In this document: piece by piece, positions 37,921-51,000 of the stretch
Numbering within the stretch: the stretch's first letter is position 1
How the letters are laid out: the number at the start of each line of letters is the position of its first letter
From: Sanderia malayensis
Lineage: Eukaryota > Cnidaria > Scyphozoa > Semaeostomeae > Pelagiidae
Direction: 5' to 3'
Assembly (NCBI GenBank): GCA_013076295.1
Contig: RQOL01000618.1
Coordinates: forward strand, 4,030,001-4,094,000
DNA: 64,000 nucleotides
Notes under the pieces: generated by a model
What the model was told of the DNA's origin: nothing
Database searches by the model: none
The model's input: the letters and a program-made list of their open reading frames with translations, nothing else
Program-made: the position numbers and the translations under genes

Positions 37921-40900
37921 TTAAAGACTGGGAAAATTGCTGTCATATTGTTCATTAATTACAACATGGCCAGCCGCATCTTTATCTGCACCATCTCTGT
38001 TGCCAAACCCACCACCCCGTCTTGCTCCACCACGTTCTCCACGGTTTCCCCTTCCACCTCGTCCACCTCTTCGATTTCCACGTCCACCACGTTCTCCACC
38101 ACTTGTCAGTCTTGAATCAGATGAGGCATAGTTCAAATCAAATTGTAAATGTTCTTTAACTCTTCCTGAGGTCTTGATTTTCTCTTCAATGATCTACAGT
38201 GGATTGAAAACATTTAAGCAAACATGTAGCAATAAATCTTCCCTCCAAAATAAACCTTGGTTATTAGAAATCTTGTGTCTTATTAAAATTTACACCTACA
38301 AGAATATCGAAGCTCAAAATTGCCAAAAACAACAGCAATCAGATTGAAAATGTAAAAAATATCAAGGCTTAGCAAGATGTTCTTGTGAAAAAAGCATGCA
38401 GGCTTCAAAATCTTTCCTAACTAACTTATCCTCACTGCTTTATGTAATAAGAAATATATGTTCCGTAATACACACAGGGCAACAATAAAACAATAACTTA
38501 CTCGCTTTGGGAAAAATAATGATCCATCTTGTTGTTCATCTTCTTCAGACATTTTCTTGATTGCTACAGCATTCTTCATTGGGTTCTTCTCTCCTTCATT
38601 TGCCTGCCTGACATTAAATGTTTGTGGTGCACTTTCCTTTGCCATTAAAGCCTTGTATTCATCAAGTGTCATTTCCTTTGGTTCTTCAGGTTGTGCAGTC
38701 GGCTGTGCATCTGTATTTTGTTCATCAGAGCTGCAACAAATTGAACACACTTAGGGTTAAACTTTTATCTTCAGAAGTAACATAACAAATCCTGCATTTT
38801 TTAATCTCCTCAGATCTGGTGCCAGTAAAAAAAGATCACAGACTTTGTCTCATACGGTAATTCCAATAAAACTGATTCATCACCGAAGATCAAGTTGTAA
38901 GTAATAATTGCTCAAAAACAACAAGATGCTAACCTTTCATGCTGCATCTCAGATTCTTCAGCATTATCAGCCCAGGATCCCTTTACTTCACCTTCCATTT
39001 GATTCAGTGGGTTTGTTTCATCACTATAAAACAAAAACATCAACAACTCATCCATAAATTATCAACTGTCTCCCCAAACAGCTACAACCATAGCAGCTCA
39101 TCTTGCATGCAACAAGTGCACTTGCATTTATGAGCAAATACACCTGTGAGATGAGAATGAAAGCAATTGGGTAACCTCACCTTGCTTCCATCTGATTGCC
39201 TACTAAGCCTCCAGTATTGAATGGGCCTAGACCATCACGTTTTTCAGTTGGCTTAACTGAACTGTAACATGATAAATAATCAAGCTATCATCATCATGTT
39301 TACGATCAATGAAAACATGACTCCACTTGATGTACCAGAAGCAAAATGATAACACCCATTTGCTTACCTCCTTCAAAATCAATATTCCCCTTTATGGGTT
39401 AGAGGCACATACCCTTTCTTGACCCCGGTGAATAATTTTAATGGATTGAGTTAATGGCTTAAATGACCAAGGGTGCCTACAATGGGTATTCTCACCTTCC
39501 TTCTAGTTCATCTCCAGGGGTCCCCCAGTTGTAAGATCCATGTCCGTCTCTTTTGTCTGCTGGTTTGATTGAACTATAAAGTGACAACATCATTCATACA
39601 TATCTATTAATTTATCTAAAAGCAATCAACTTTGGTTTGGAGAGGTTGAATAGTGCAATAATAGACTAACTAAATGTATAATATACCTTCTGTCGCTGCC
39701 GCTATGCCTGTCAAATTCTCTTCCTCTTCCACCCCGTCCACGCCCTCGCCCCCTTGGTCTTGAAAATCCACGTCCGCCCCTCTTACCAAATCCATCACCT
39801 TGTTCACCAGACTCATTTCCAATTCCTCGTCTTTCTCCACCTTGTTCATTATCATTGCTGAAACCACCAGAACGTTCACCAAATCCTCTTCGTTCACCAA
39901 ATCCTCTTCGTTCTCCAAATCCTCTTCGTTCACCAAACCCTCTCCTCTCTCCACCAAAACCCTTCCTTTCTCCATCATCTTGATTGTCCTGAGATCCAAA
40001 TCCATTTTCCTTTTGATCACCACGATTCTCCCTTGGAGGTCTATCTTTATCGAAACCACCTCTTCCACGGCCCCCTCTGCCTCTTCCGCGTCCACCTCTT
40101 CCCCTACCTCCACGATCACTTCTCTCCTGCCTATCTTGCCTATCACCCTTAAATCCTAAAAAAAAAGAAACTAATCTGGAGAACTGGAATTTATTAATTT
40201 ACCATCCCAATGCAAATGAATGACTGATTGCATACAATTTTTTATTGTCTTCTCAGATCTGGTGCCAGTAAAAAAAAGATCACTGACTTTGTCTCATACG
40301 GTAATTCCAATAAAACTGATTCATCACTGAAGACATTGCCAAAAGTTGGATTGAAATAGCCCAAGCAAGACACATCAAAAAAAGGGGGCGGGAATAAGAT
40401 CTCAAAAGAGGATATTATTAAAAATTAGGACGAGACATGTCAAGCGAGGCGTGGAGAAATCTTTTCGATATCACGGTGAACTCTTTCACCTTATAAAACC
40501 AAAGATAGGCAGAGAATTCATGTTTTTGCAAATCATAAATGAAAACATTTCGAAAGAGTTGAGACTCCTGGTGAATGAAACTTGGGAGCGCGAGGCGGGC
40601 GGCGAGAAAATTTTCGCGTTTAAATAAAATATTTAAAACAAATTTGAATATTCATAGATCACAGTAGTTCGTGGGAGGATTTTTGAAAGTATACGCAAAG
40701 TGTCTTCATAAAATATTCAAACAACAAAGACAGAATGTGCAATGATGGAGAAAGGCGAGCTTCCCTTCACGCCACATGTCATGGCATGCCTTGCCGTGTG
40801 CTGTTCTGTTTTATACATGGTTATGACTACGAGTTCGCAATATTCCCAGCAATATTGTTAGTTAACAAGGCATAGATTAAACAGCAATTAACAGAAAGCC

Positions 40901-41497
40901 ATTCAGAAGTATTTAAAAGGTGCCATTTCAATAAAAATGAAAAAACATGGATGTTACGTAAGAGCAAACAACACAACTACCAGCAAAAGAAAGCGTGATG
41001 CGCAATGGCTTTTATATTTTCAAAAAACAACCAAGTTAACATGTTTTGGTGCTCAGAAACGGCAACAAACCTTCATTTGCTTATGGTTTGTTGAAATATT
41101 TGTATAAAACACAGTAACAAATAACAGGATGCAAGAATTATAAGTCTTAGGCCAATTCAAAAACCCAGAAAACACGTGCAGACAACGGAGTAGCTGCAAG
41201 TGAGCGACGACGAGAAATTGGTCGCCATTTTAACAAATAGAAACAATTCTCAAGTCTCTTACCTTGCTTTCTTGAATCATCAATGCTGACTTCCTTAGGC
41301 ACAACAGATGAAGATTTATCTTGAGCCTTTAGGTTGCCTTTCTTGGTTTTGGCCTGTTTCTTGTCGGCCTTGACTGCCTTCTCCTGTTGCTTCGCTCGCT
41401 CAACAAGTTCCGAAGGATCATCGACATCAAAATTAAGTCCTGCGAATCGGTTAATGATATCTATACCGTATTCCGATTCGTACTCCATTGCAGGCAT
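37921..41497 (-). CDS. SERBP1: SERPINE1 mRNA-binding / hyaluronan-binding protein 4 family
   Basis: Seven phase-consistent exons: 41497-41263, 40155-39687, 39573-39496, 39261-39181, 39023-38934, 38730-38502 and 38193-37921. They encode about 484 residues. Family members bind RNA and sit in the mRNA channel of idle 80S ribosomes together with eEF2. The N-terminal block INRFAGLNFDVDDP is followed by a basic linker. A long RGG and GERRGFGERRGF repeat region leads to REFDRHSGSDR, then YNWGTP. The conserved core KEMTLDEYKALMAKE and NVRQANEGE precede a second RGG cluster and a C-terminus ending DSNFPSL. The central RGG region is longer than in vertebrates. HABP4 and SERBP1 are vertebrate paralogues of one ancestral gene, so the symbol stands for the pair. 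Two introns carry snoRNA candidates. Confidence 0.93.
38804..38890 (-). ncRNA. Box C/D snoRNA candidate, copy A, in SERBP1 intron 5
   Basis: On the host strand, box C (TGATGA, complement of 38877-38882) and box D (CTGA, complement of 38810-38813) lie next to a 6-bp terminal stem (38885-38890 with 38804-38809, one G-U pair). The bases before box D are antisense to tctggtgccag of 18S rRNA, and an internal stretch is antisense to cggtaattcca. Both targets are in helix 18 (the 530 loop). Confidence 0.75.
39687..40155 (-). repeat. Coding GERRGF tandem repeat inside SERBP1 exon 2
   Basis: Within this exon, about 39870-39960, the unit GFGERR is repeated about four times in near-identical DNA (ttctccaaatcctcttcg-like units on the plus strand). 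This is probably a length-variable part of the RGG domain. Confidence 0.75.
40246..40335 (-). ncRNA. Box C/D snoRNA candidate, copy B, in SERBP1 intron 1
   Basis: A paralogue of the candidate at 38804-38890. Box C (TGATGA, complement of 40321-40326) and box D (CTGA, complement of 40253-40256) are closed by a perfect 7-bp terminal stem (40329-40335 with 40246-40252). The stem sequence differs from copy A yet pairs fully. The two 18S-complementary stretches are unchanged, as expected for a functional guide RNA. Confidence 0.8.
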
Positions 41498-42059
41498 TCT
41501 TGCTGCTTCGATGGAACGGGATATTTTAATAAAGCTCTAAGCCTTCACGTCCACCATTTGCGTCTTCCCCAAGATCAAGAACTGTCCACAAGCGACGCAT
41601 TGCATGCTGGGACATGTGATATGACGTAAGGACGCTTTCCAAGCAACGCATGGGCCCCACCCAGATCCCAGCCCTGAAAACTCCATCATTCCCACCCAAA
41701 AAATGTCGGGCAAATTTCTCTTTAAAAAACCAACCAATAATTATTTTCCTCAAAAAATAAAGCTTTAGCTTCTGAGAGATGTTACGAACCTTGACGGAAA
41801 CCTGCTGAATTATAAAGACCTCAAAAATCTGATCTTATTGCGACAATAAAAAAATTTCTGCAGCAAGTTCGAAGAATAAAGCACAAATATTCCGTCTACA
41901 ATCTTATCAAAATCAACTTTCTTGTATAAAACAAACAATAGTGCAACAACAGGTCCTTGTTCTTTGAAAACATAAAACTTGAATTTCATTTAATATGTTA
42001 GTCAATTCTTATCGGTTCAATCAACATTTCATTGAATACTTCTTCATTTACAATCTCAT
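41498..42059. promoter_or_regulatory. Compact gap: SERBP1 promoter side and HECTD3 3' UTR
   Basis: Only 562 bp separate the HECTD3 stop codon from the SERBP1 start codon, both on the minus strand. The stretch must hold the end of one and the promoter of the other. No individual element was recognised. Confidence 0.5.
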
Positions 42060-45000
42060 TCAATCTTCCTCCCACGGAGACATATCTGCATCTATGGCAA
42101 CACAATTGTACGCCGCATACCTCAGTTTCTCCTCCGCAACCTGGGCACTGCAGAAAAGAAAAAAATTAGAATAAGCAATTTCGGAGGAAAATCAATGTGT
42201 TCATTGTTGTTACGTCGTCCTCTTGAGAATGAGGGTTATTCGGAGGTGGGGCTTATTCGAGGGGGTTATTCGGAGGTGGGGCTTATTCGAGGGGGTTATT
42301 CGGAGCTGAGCTTATTTGAGGGGGTTATTCGAAGGTGGGGCTTATTCGGGGGGTTATTCGGAGGTGGGGCTTATTCGAGGAAGTTATTCGGAGGTGGGGC
42401 TCATTCGAGGGGGTTATTCGGAGGTGGGGCTTATTCGAGGGGGTTATTCGGAGGTGGGGCTTATTCGAGGGGGTTATTCGGAGGTGGGGCTTATTCGAGG
42501 GGGTTATTCGAAGCTGAGCTTATTTGAGGGGGTTATTCGAAGGTGGGGCTTATTCCGGGGGTTATTCGGAGGTGGGGCTTATTCCAGGGGGTTATTCGGA
42601 GCTGAGCTTATTTGAGGGGGTTATTCGAAGGTGGGGCTTATTCGGGGGGTTATTCGGAGGTGGGGCTTATTCGAGGGGGTTATTCGGAGCTGAGCTTATT
42701 TGAGGGGATTATTCGAAGGTGGGGCTTATTCGAGGGGGTTATTCGGAGGTGGGGCTTATTTGAGGGGGTTATTCGAAAGTGGGGCTTATTCGAGGGGGTT
42801 ATTCGGAGGTGGGGCTTATTCGAGGGGGTTATTCGGAGCTGAGCTTATTTGAGGGGGTTATTCGAAAGTGGGGCTTATTCGAGGGGGTTATTCGAAGGTG
42901 GGGCTTATTCGAGGGGGTTATTCGGAGGTGGGGCTTATTCGAGGGGGTTATTCGGAGGTGGGGCTTATTCGAGGGGGTTATTCGGAGGTGGGGCTTATTC
43001 GAGGGGGTTATTCGGAGCTGAGCTTATTTGAGGGGGTTATTCGAAGGTGGGGCTTATTCGGGGGGTTATTCGGAGGTGGGGCTTATTCGAGGGGGTTATT
43101 CGGAGCTGAGCTTATTTGAGGGGGTTATTCGAAAGTGGGGCTTATTCGGGGGGTTATTCGGAGGTGGGGCTTATTCGAAGGGGTTATTCGGAGCTGAGCT
43201 TATTTGAGGGGGTTATTCGAAGGTGGGGCTTATTCGGGGGGTTATTCGGAGGTGGGGCTTATTCGAGGAAGTTATTCGGAGGTGGGGCTCATTCGAGGGG
43301 GTTATTCGGAGGTGGGGCTTATTCGAGGGGGCAATCATAGGTGGGGGGTTAATGAAGGAATTACAGTAAGTGAATCTTGCGACATGGTTGTGAAATATGA
43401 TTTCACTTACTTTGAGTAAGTCGGCAAGAATAACGTGCTTGAACACGTGGCTGATTCTGGGAGAGAATCCATTCGCGATTGCCTGTTAAATTAAAATAAT
43501 TGTCATCATTCCCTTTAATACAACTTCTGATATAATTATTATCCATTATCTCGATCCTAAATTGTCATGACAATAAATCGTGCCCGAATTAAAGATTCTA
43601 GGAGATTTAAATTCGAACTCACGATTTGCTTGGGCAAATTAGAAGAGGAGTGGGCAGGCGTCTTCTTCCAGTCACAAATCTGAGAAACCTGCTTCTATCC
43701 TCTGCAAAGCAACATTTAACATCGTTTAAGACCGCTTAAAACCGTGGAATAACACGAAGCATGGCAATGAACCAATGGAACAGAGTTAAAGGCGGTTAAC
43801 TGGGGGTCTTACCGTTTGTGAAATTGCTTATCGCTTGCCAGAGGTATTTAACTCGAGTACTGTTCTCGTTCAAGTCGTCATAATGTGCTGCAAACCAAGA
43901 TAATAACACCCGTATCATACAAGGATCAGGAATTAGATTTGAATAGGAAATTGGGAGCAAGCAGGGGTTTGGTTATACCTGATTTCTGCAAAGCTTCAAC
44001 AGTGATTTCGGGATTTCCGCAGATCTTTCGCTCGAGCTCTTGCCATGTTAACAAGTCGATAACTGGACGCGGAATGGTTTTCAGAATGCCACGGCGAATC
44101 GTCTCAATCTGCGTGGCGAGAAAGGTGGGAGGTAGATTGAATCAACCAACTGCCGTGTGAATCTTCCCCGTTTTATCAAAGCATCTACTATTGTAGGGCA
44201 GTTCAAAATCTGAGAATATCCGAGGGGTGTATTGCAGAGAATTTTTTAGGTGGGATGTGCAGATGAACGCTCCTTCATTTTATTCTGCAGTGAAGGCTTT
44301 CAGCCCCGTTCAAACGCTTGCAACATTTTAATTAACATTACTGAACATTTACAAGGCGATGCTCATTGGTGTTCAGTGCAGACTGTTCAAACGCTCGCAA
44401 CATGTGCTTACAACAATTTCCAAATTTAATAGCTTTTGAGGTTTTGACATTCTTGACTGCTTGACTCAGGACGAGGTAGTATTAAATTGAGCATTTATCG
44501 ATTGAACAATGTGTCATCGGTGTTCAAACGCTCGCAACATTTCACTGAACATCGATGTTCAGTGATGTTCAGTAAAATGTTGCAAGCGTTTGAGCGGGGC
44601 TTCACAACTTGAATGCAGCCTCGATGCCGTGCCTGGATGCCTCAATACCATGGCAGCAAATGCAGTTAACGTTAGTTGTTAATGATGGTGATGAGTTGCA
44701 TACCTGATCTTTGCATTCGTTCATTCTTGCTTGTCGAACTGACTTCAGATATCCCAATCGGTCTTCATAAAGAACATCTGTTTCTTGTCCACGATCTTTC
44801 AGCTGGTAAACTGAACCATCAGATAGAAGCTAAGAAAAAGGAAACCGAAATAAGAGCCACAAACTGTTACCAACATAATCACAATTACAATTACTACAAC
44901 TAAAGAAAAAGCAGTAAAGCAGCACATGGCAACAATATCAAATATGTGCCCAGCATGAGCATCAAACACCAATCATAAGAAGGCAAAGTATAACTAAAAA

Positions 45001-48000
45001 ATAACGTTATTTACATGGTTTACCCATGAGACATAAGCATAAGATATAAGCTTTAGGAACACGCATTCGTCAAGAGCTTAAGACATAAGAATGAGACATT
45101 AGCATACCGTGCTATACTTCAAATCCCCACCAAACTTCTCGTCAAATGTTTCTTTGTCCAATACTTCAATCGTTTCGTGCAATTTCACCTGAAACAATAA
45201 AAATGCAGAATCAATTATCTGGCCAACTACCTTCTTCTTCCAATTGACAATGTCAGCTCTCAAGCATGTTCATCCCAATTAAGGTCTAATACAAACTTCT
45301 TCATTATTGCTACCACTCTAATTTACACTGGCATGCAACCAAAATTGAGCCGAGCCTAATGACCGAGTACCGTATTTCCTCTATTTAGCGCCCACTCTCT
45401 ATTAACCGCCCCCTCCAATAAGCGCCCACCCTAAAATCAAAAAGTGTGAAATAAGCGCCCCCTCTATTAACCGCCCACTGCGGTTAATAGAACCCTTACA
45501 TTTTTACTTGTTTGGTTCAAATAGTAACGTAGAAGCTCTTTGGCTGGAAAAACACTTTCACCCGGTCGTGAGCGTTTGGAAAATGCAATGCAATCAGGAT
45601 CACCAGTTGAAGTTGATCTTGCTGCTTGATATTGAATAACATTCGGAACTATATAAGATTATTCTTTTGTTTTCGAGGTTGTTTGATTTTAAAATTTTAG
45701 GACTGTGAAATAAGCGCCCCCTCTTTTAAGCGCCCACCCAATTTTGCAAAATATTTAATAAGCGCCCGGGCGCTTAATAGAGGAAATACGGTATATACCT
45801 CTGCGGAGTCCACGGTGACGTAATCTCTGCTCCACGTGACTTTCTCTCCGACCAGCTGTTTCCATATGAAAGGTGGGAGAGACAAGACAAGGCTTTCCTT
45901 TCCCCTTAAACACGCACCCATGAGCATGCCAAGCCATTCATATTTAGCAAAGAGTTTGCACGATGGGTTCGGCACGTAGCTGTCTCTGTTGACGTTCGAC
46001 GAGTCCTCTGTTTGATTTGCACTTCGAATGAAAAATGGAAGGGGGATAGGGGTGTCACTCGCACTTGGGCACAATTCTTCACCCATATCAGCAAGACTGT
46101 CTCTGAAACCACCGCCTAAAGATGAGAACACGCAATTAGAGTTAATTCACTACCAGCACCTGAAGCGAAACTTGAAGCGGAACCTTGATTCTGTTAATAA
46201 AATCGACTACAGTCTCTTTTGGTTTTAATTTGCCTTGCACACTTTTTATAAGAAGACTACTTTGTGTAAGAATGAGATTCAAAATTGCAGAAAATGATAT
46301 CGAGGCTTGTTTAGTATTGAGGCTTTGTAAGAATTACGGTATTCTTATAAAAAAAGTGTGCATGTATCAGAGTTACAAATTCGCAAACTCAGAGTTTGAA
46401 AATAGAGGTTATTCCAGGTGCAACAACAATCCTTCAAGTGGGCACTGGGATAAGCGTATTTCCTTAAGTGGTCTCAAAATGGAGTAATAAGTTTCTGATC
46501 GTAAATTTCTAGGTTTCCACAGAGCGAAGGTAAACAACCAACCCACGACGGGGTAACTTAAAGTTGAACCTCCTTAATAAACGAAGCCCCCAAAGGGAAG
46601 AGAAAACAAGTGAGAGTTAACGAGTGTCAAGCTTAAAGGATACTTTAAGTAAGGCAAAATTAGAAAGGAAAAACATGTGCTCGACATATCGAGGAATTGG
46701 ATTCATCCAGGTTCAAATGTACCAATGCAGTTAAAGCCCCATTTAGTTGGACACTTTGAACACCTGTTGCACTGTCCATTGCAAAGTGTCCACTGCCAGG
46801 AAGTACGAACATCTATACCCAACAGTCATTTCAGCGGTGATATTTGTTATTAATGTGGTTTTAGCCGGTATAAACCGACCGACCTCGGAAAAATTGACAG
46901 ATGAGTCGGTTCTGACGGAAAGTGGGTTCGAACTAGCAAAGGAACGACTTCAATAAGTTTGAAGCCCAGTGCCTTAACAACTAGAAGAACACAGTGTATT
47001 TAAAAACAAACCTTGATCAATGATTCCTTCTCCAATAAATTTACACTCCCACCATTGATCGTACATTTGACCCCATCTGAAAACAAAAGAATATAGCTTG
47101 ACCTCCTCCTTGCGAAGTGCATCACTTCGAAGTATCACCAACAATTCTTAGATCTCAAAAGGGCCTAAATGCATTGCATAGTGCGACTGTCTGCGGGCTA
47201 ATGATAACGAGCTTCTTCCACCAACAAACCTAAAGTCAAGCTTGATACCACAGCGTTCAGGCTTCAAGGCTTCGTATATCTATAAAAAAAGAAAAATAAA
47301 CTGCATGGAAGAATTTCCAACGGGGTCGACAAATTAATAATTGTATGTATTGGGTACAAAGGATCTTAAGAAGGTCTTGCTATTTTTTGTTAATTGTAAC
47401 AAAATCATAAAAATATGTCGTATGCAGTTGACTTTCGTTATCTTAAGCTCTCAAAATTTTACTCATTGAGAGTTCAATATACAAAATAAAAACAAGCACG
47501 GTAATATTTCTGGGGGGGGGGATCTTCTCGACATAGCAAGATGTTCAAGACTAACGGTATCCAAGCTAACTGGAGCCAACTGCAATAATATTGCACTGGA
47601 AAGGACCTTGTGAGATTACTAATTAGAAAAATTATATTGATACATAACTGCAAGTGCAAACAGATCGCGCATGACCCCCTGAAAATGCACAAATCTTCGA
47701 TGTTACTCAATGCAGAAGCAAATAGCTTCAAGGAGGGATGATGAATGCTTCAGAAATATTCACCTGGTTAAAAATGGCATGTTTTGCGTCTGGATCTTTG
47801 GATGGATTCACCACGTGTTCAGCTGCTGCGTGTCGGTTCACGAAAATCCGGGCAACGTTTGAGTGGCCACTAGAAAACACAAACACAATGAATATAAGTC
47901 GTGTGCAGTCGAGAAAATGCAGCAGAGGTTTAGATAAAGGATCCTATATTACAGGCGTGTGGTGGGTTTAGTACTGACACCAGAGAGGGATTGACTGCCT

Positions 48001-51000
48001 TGCACGAGTAAAGCTTTCACGAGGAAAGTTTTCATAAATGAATCTCCCCCTCCTCCAAGAAAGTAAATACTAAGTCAAGTCCGGATATAAAGATAAGAGG
48101 AATTGACCAAAAATAAGTAGGATCATTAAGAGTTTAAGAAAGCTTGAAGGAAACCGAAAAATAGCTGGTAATATCAGGGGTTCGTTGGACCAATCAAACT
48201 CTCAAGCTATGTAACTAATGAAAGGAATTTAAAAATAAACCCATACCTAGATTGAGTTTCTCTCAAGCAGTTGTCAATGAGGCCAGTTCTTTTCTTCGAT
48301 AAAGGCATCAAGGGTCTTATACACTGTAAATGATAACAAAAATTGTGTAGCAACACCTCCTGCACTTGTTGCACAGTACAAAGGGAATGCGATAAAATCT
48401 GAGACAGGTCAGGGGGTTCGCAAATGGTAGAAATTGAAATGGAAATCGGCATACCTCGAGAGATTGAAATGTCCCAGCAGTGTATTCCCATTGCGGCAAA
48501 AGAAAGTGTACGACACTGTCCAGTAACGAGGCAAATCTAAAATGGCAGAGACAAGCCAGTGAGTGAAAACAAAATTGAATGATAAGATGATAGATAAGAC
48601 TGCAAGTGCTGCATGAAAGAATGATAAAAAAAGTGATAGAAAGAATGATAAAAAATAAGACGAAAGAAAGGCACTAAAATAAATGCTTCGCGCATGCAGA
48701 AGAAACAAAAAGATATAGAATATCCAATAGATCCTAGACTGTAATAAATCGACAAGAAAAAGATAATAATAATAACAGTAACGTACCTTAAAAGACAGAG
48801 CGCTCTTTTGTAAAGCAAATCACCATCCATTCCATCTAGCTTAGGAAATCTGTCAAATTTAAAGCACAACTTCAACATTACACCCCAAACAGTTGATATT
48901 TACAATCAAGAAGCAGTGCATGCATAAAATTGTGCATTTCCAGGGGGTAGGTTGTGTGTGGTTCTGCAAAATACACACCTGACCATTTTCTTATTGTCGA
49001 ATATGTCTCTATTTAGGCCGTTAGTCTTCTGTTTGTTTGAGACGATTTTCACACCGTAAACGCGACAGTCAATACCATCGTCTGAAAAATAACGAAAGAG
49101 AAAGGTCAGAAAAAGTAATTATGTTGAGAGAATAAAATCTTTAGGAAAAGCGGATCGAAAACAAATTTCTTGAAAAGATTTGTTCAATGTTCACACGACC
49201 ACGTCCATCGATTTAGAAAGTAAACGTTGTAAAGGAAAATCCGTAAAGGAAAAACGTGTTTCCGAAATTTCTAATGTTTCCTAAATATCTCCTTGTAGTT
49301 CTAAAAGTTTCTTAAACTTTAGGGCGCCTAGATCTAGGTTTCTTATAAACCAGTTTCTTATAAAAAAAATGCGTAGTTTATTATCAGAGTGATATTTAGC
49401 TGAAACTACCAGGGGAGGCAAAGTGTCTAAGACAATGTGACAACTTGGGAGGAGAGGGTATAAGAGACAAAAAATGAAAAATCTCTCGCGTCCTGTGGAC
49501 CATTTTTATGTTATTGTGGATAAAATTTGTTTGATTTAATAGCTATTGCTATCGTGGGCTAGACACGAGACATTTGTGGATCAAAGGAGACAGAAGGATG
49601 CGACAAGCATGAATGCACTCGAGGTTCAACTGGATATAGAGACAACAAGCAGACACAAACAGTGTTTCACCTTTGCATTCCTTGATATGTACGTCGATTT
49701 TCTTGTAATATTCCATGGCATTTTCAAGAATGCACACGTCTTCCTTAACAGACCTAGAAAAAATCATCAACAAATTATATCACGACAAATCAATCACGTC
49801 ATTCGACGTTATGTGCCTGCATCATTGGCAGATGTCGCGGAGGAGCGAAAAGGGACTCCAAGAGACTAAAATACGCTTAGGCACTTAAACACAAAAAATA
49901 TCAACGCCCTTTATTTTGATTGTGGATGCGATCAAAGCCATTTATTTACTATAAACCATGTCGACAGGGCATTTTAATAACATGAGAAACGACTGTGTAA
50001 GTTATCACCCTGGTACTTGAAGCTAAAGACATTGGGCATTTTTCAACCAACGAAATTAATCTGCCTGCCCTAACCTGCCCCCACCCCCCATCGGTTCCAT
50101 GGCCCTGGTTTTTTGACATATAGTAAAATCCCCATAACTCAAGCTTCCAAGGGACCAACGAAAATGGTTCGAGTTAACGAATGTTCGAGCTATTGAGGGT
50201 TGGAAAGAACTAGCAAATCTTTCAATGGGGATAACAATTGGTTAGAGTTATCGGGGGTTTGAGTTATCGGGAAATTACTGCACATACACAGTGTATGAAA
50301 TTATCCTTAATCACGGTGGTAAGCAAAAAGAAATTTAAAAAGGTAGACTTACACTTCAATGCACATGTCATTGAGTTGTACCGTGGATCCATCAGGCAAT
50401 GTGCCGTGCACAACAACTCGGTTTGGTGTGTAGTTATCATCATTTGGGTTTATGCCTATCAGCAGTTTCCTGCAAAGCAGATATTTCATTACAGTTTTCT
50501 TACATGAATTATCAACGATGAAACCCCCCTCTCTGGCAGATCGAGCTGTCCCATTGGGATAGTCTACTTCGTAAAAATCGGTCGTACTCACTGAATAACA
50601 ACGCCGGGTCTTATTTCGAGATACATGTGGTGTCTACCCTGGGTACCGTCAGATTCCCAAAATGAACTTGGGTCGTCATCAACCAAATTATTCGCCAATT
50701 CTTGCTCCTGGGGAAAAGGAAACAATTAGAAATAGATGACTCCTATAACAAAGATAACACGAGAGAAATAACATGAAACTCTGGTAGCTTTAGTATCAAA
50801 AATTAGAATAGTATTTCAATTGAGATCAGAGAGCTGTCATCGCTACCCGTCTTTAAAAAAAAGCTAAAAAGACATTTACTGAGCAATGATAACTCACAAT
50901 GACCAAAACGACTCCATGGAAGAACAGTATCGCTTTATTTCACATTTGTAATTATCCTTATTTTATTTTATTTAATGACTTAAGCAATCAATTATATTAT

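Noticed and set aside
39670..40146. A 158-codon minus-strand frame rich in Glu and Val, and a plus-strand Ser/Thr frame
   Set aside because: Both are other frames of SERBP1 exon 2, whose RGG/GERRGF frame is clearly the coding one.
42195..43340. Many plus-strand open frames of 60-110 codons with [10 protein letters not shown] repeats
   Set aside because: They arise because the 30-bp minisatellite is a multiple of three and contains no stop codon. It lies in an intron of the opposite strand.
42231..43350. CRISPR-like array
   Set aside because: Repeats are directly contiguous with no unique spacers, and the DNA is eukaryotic.
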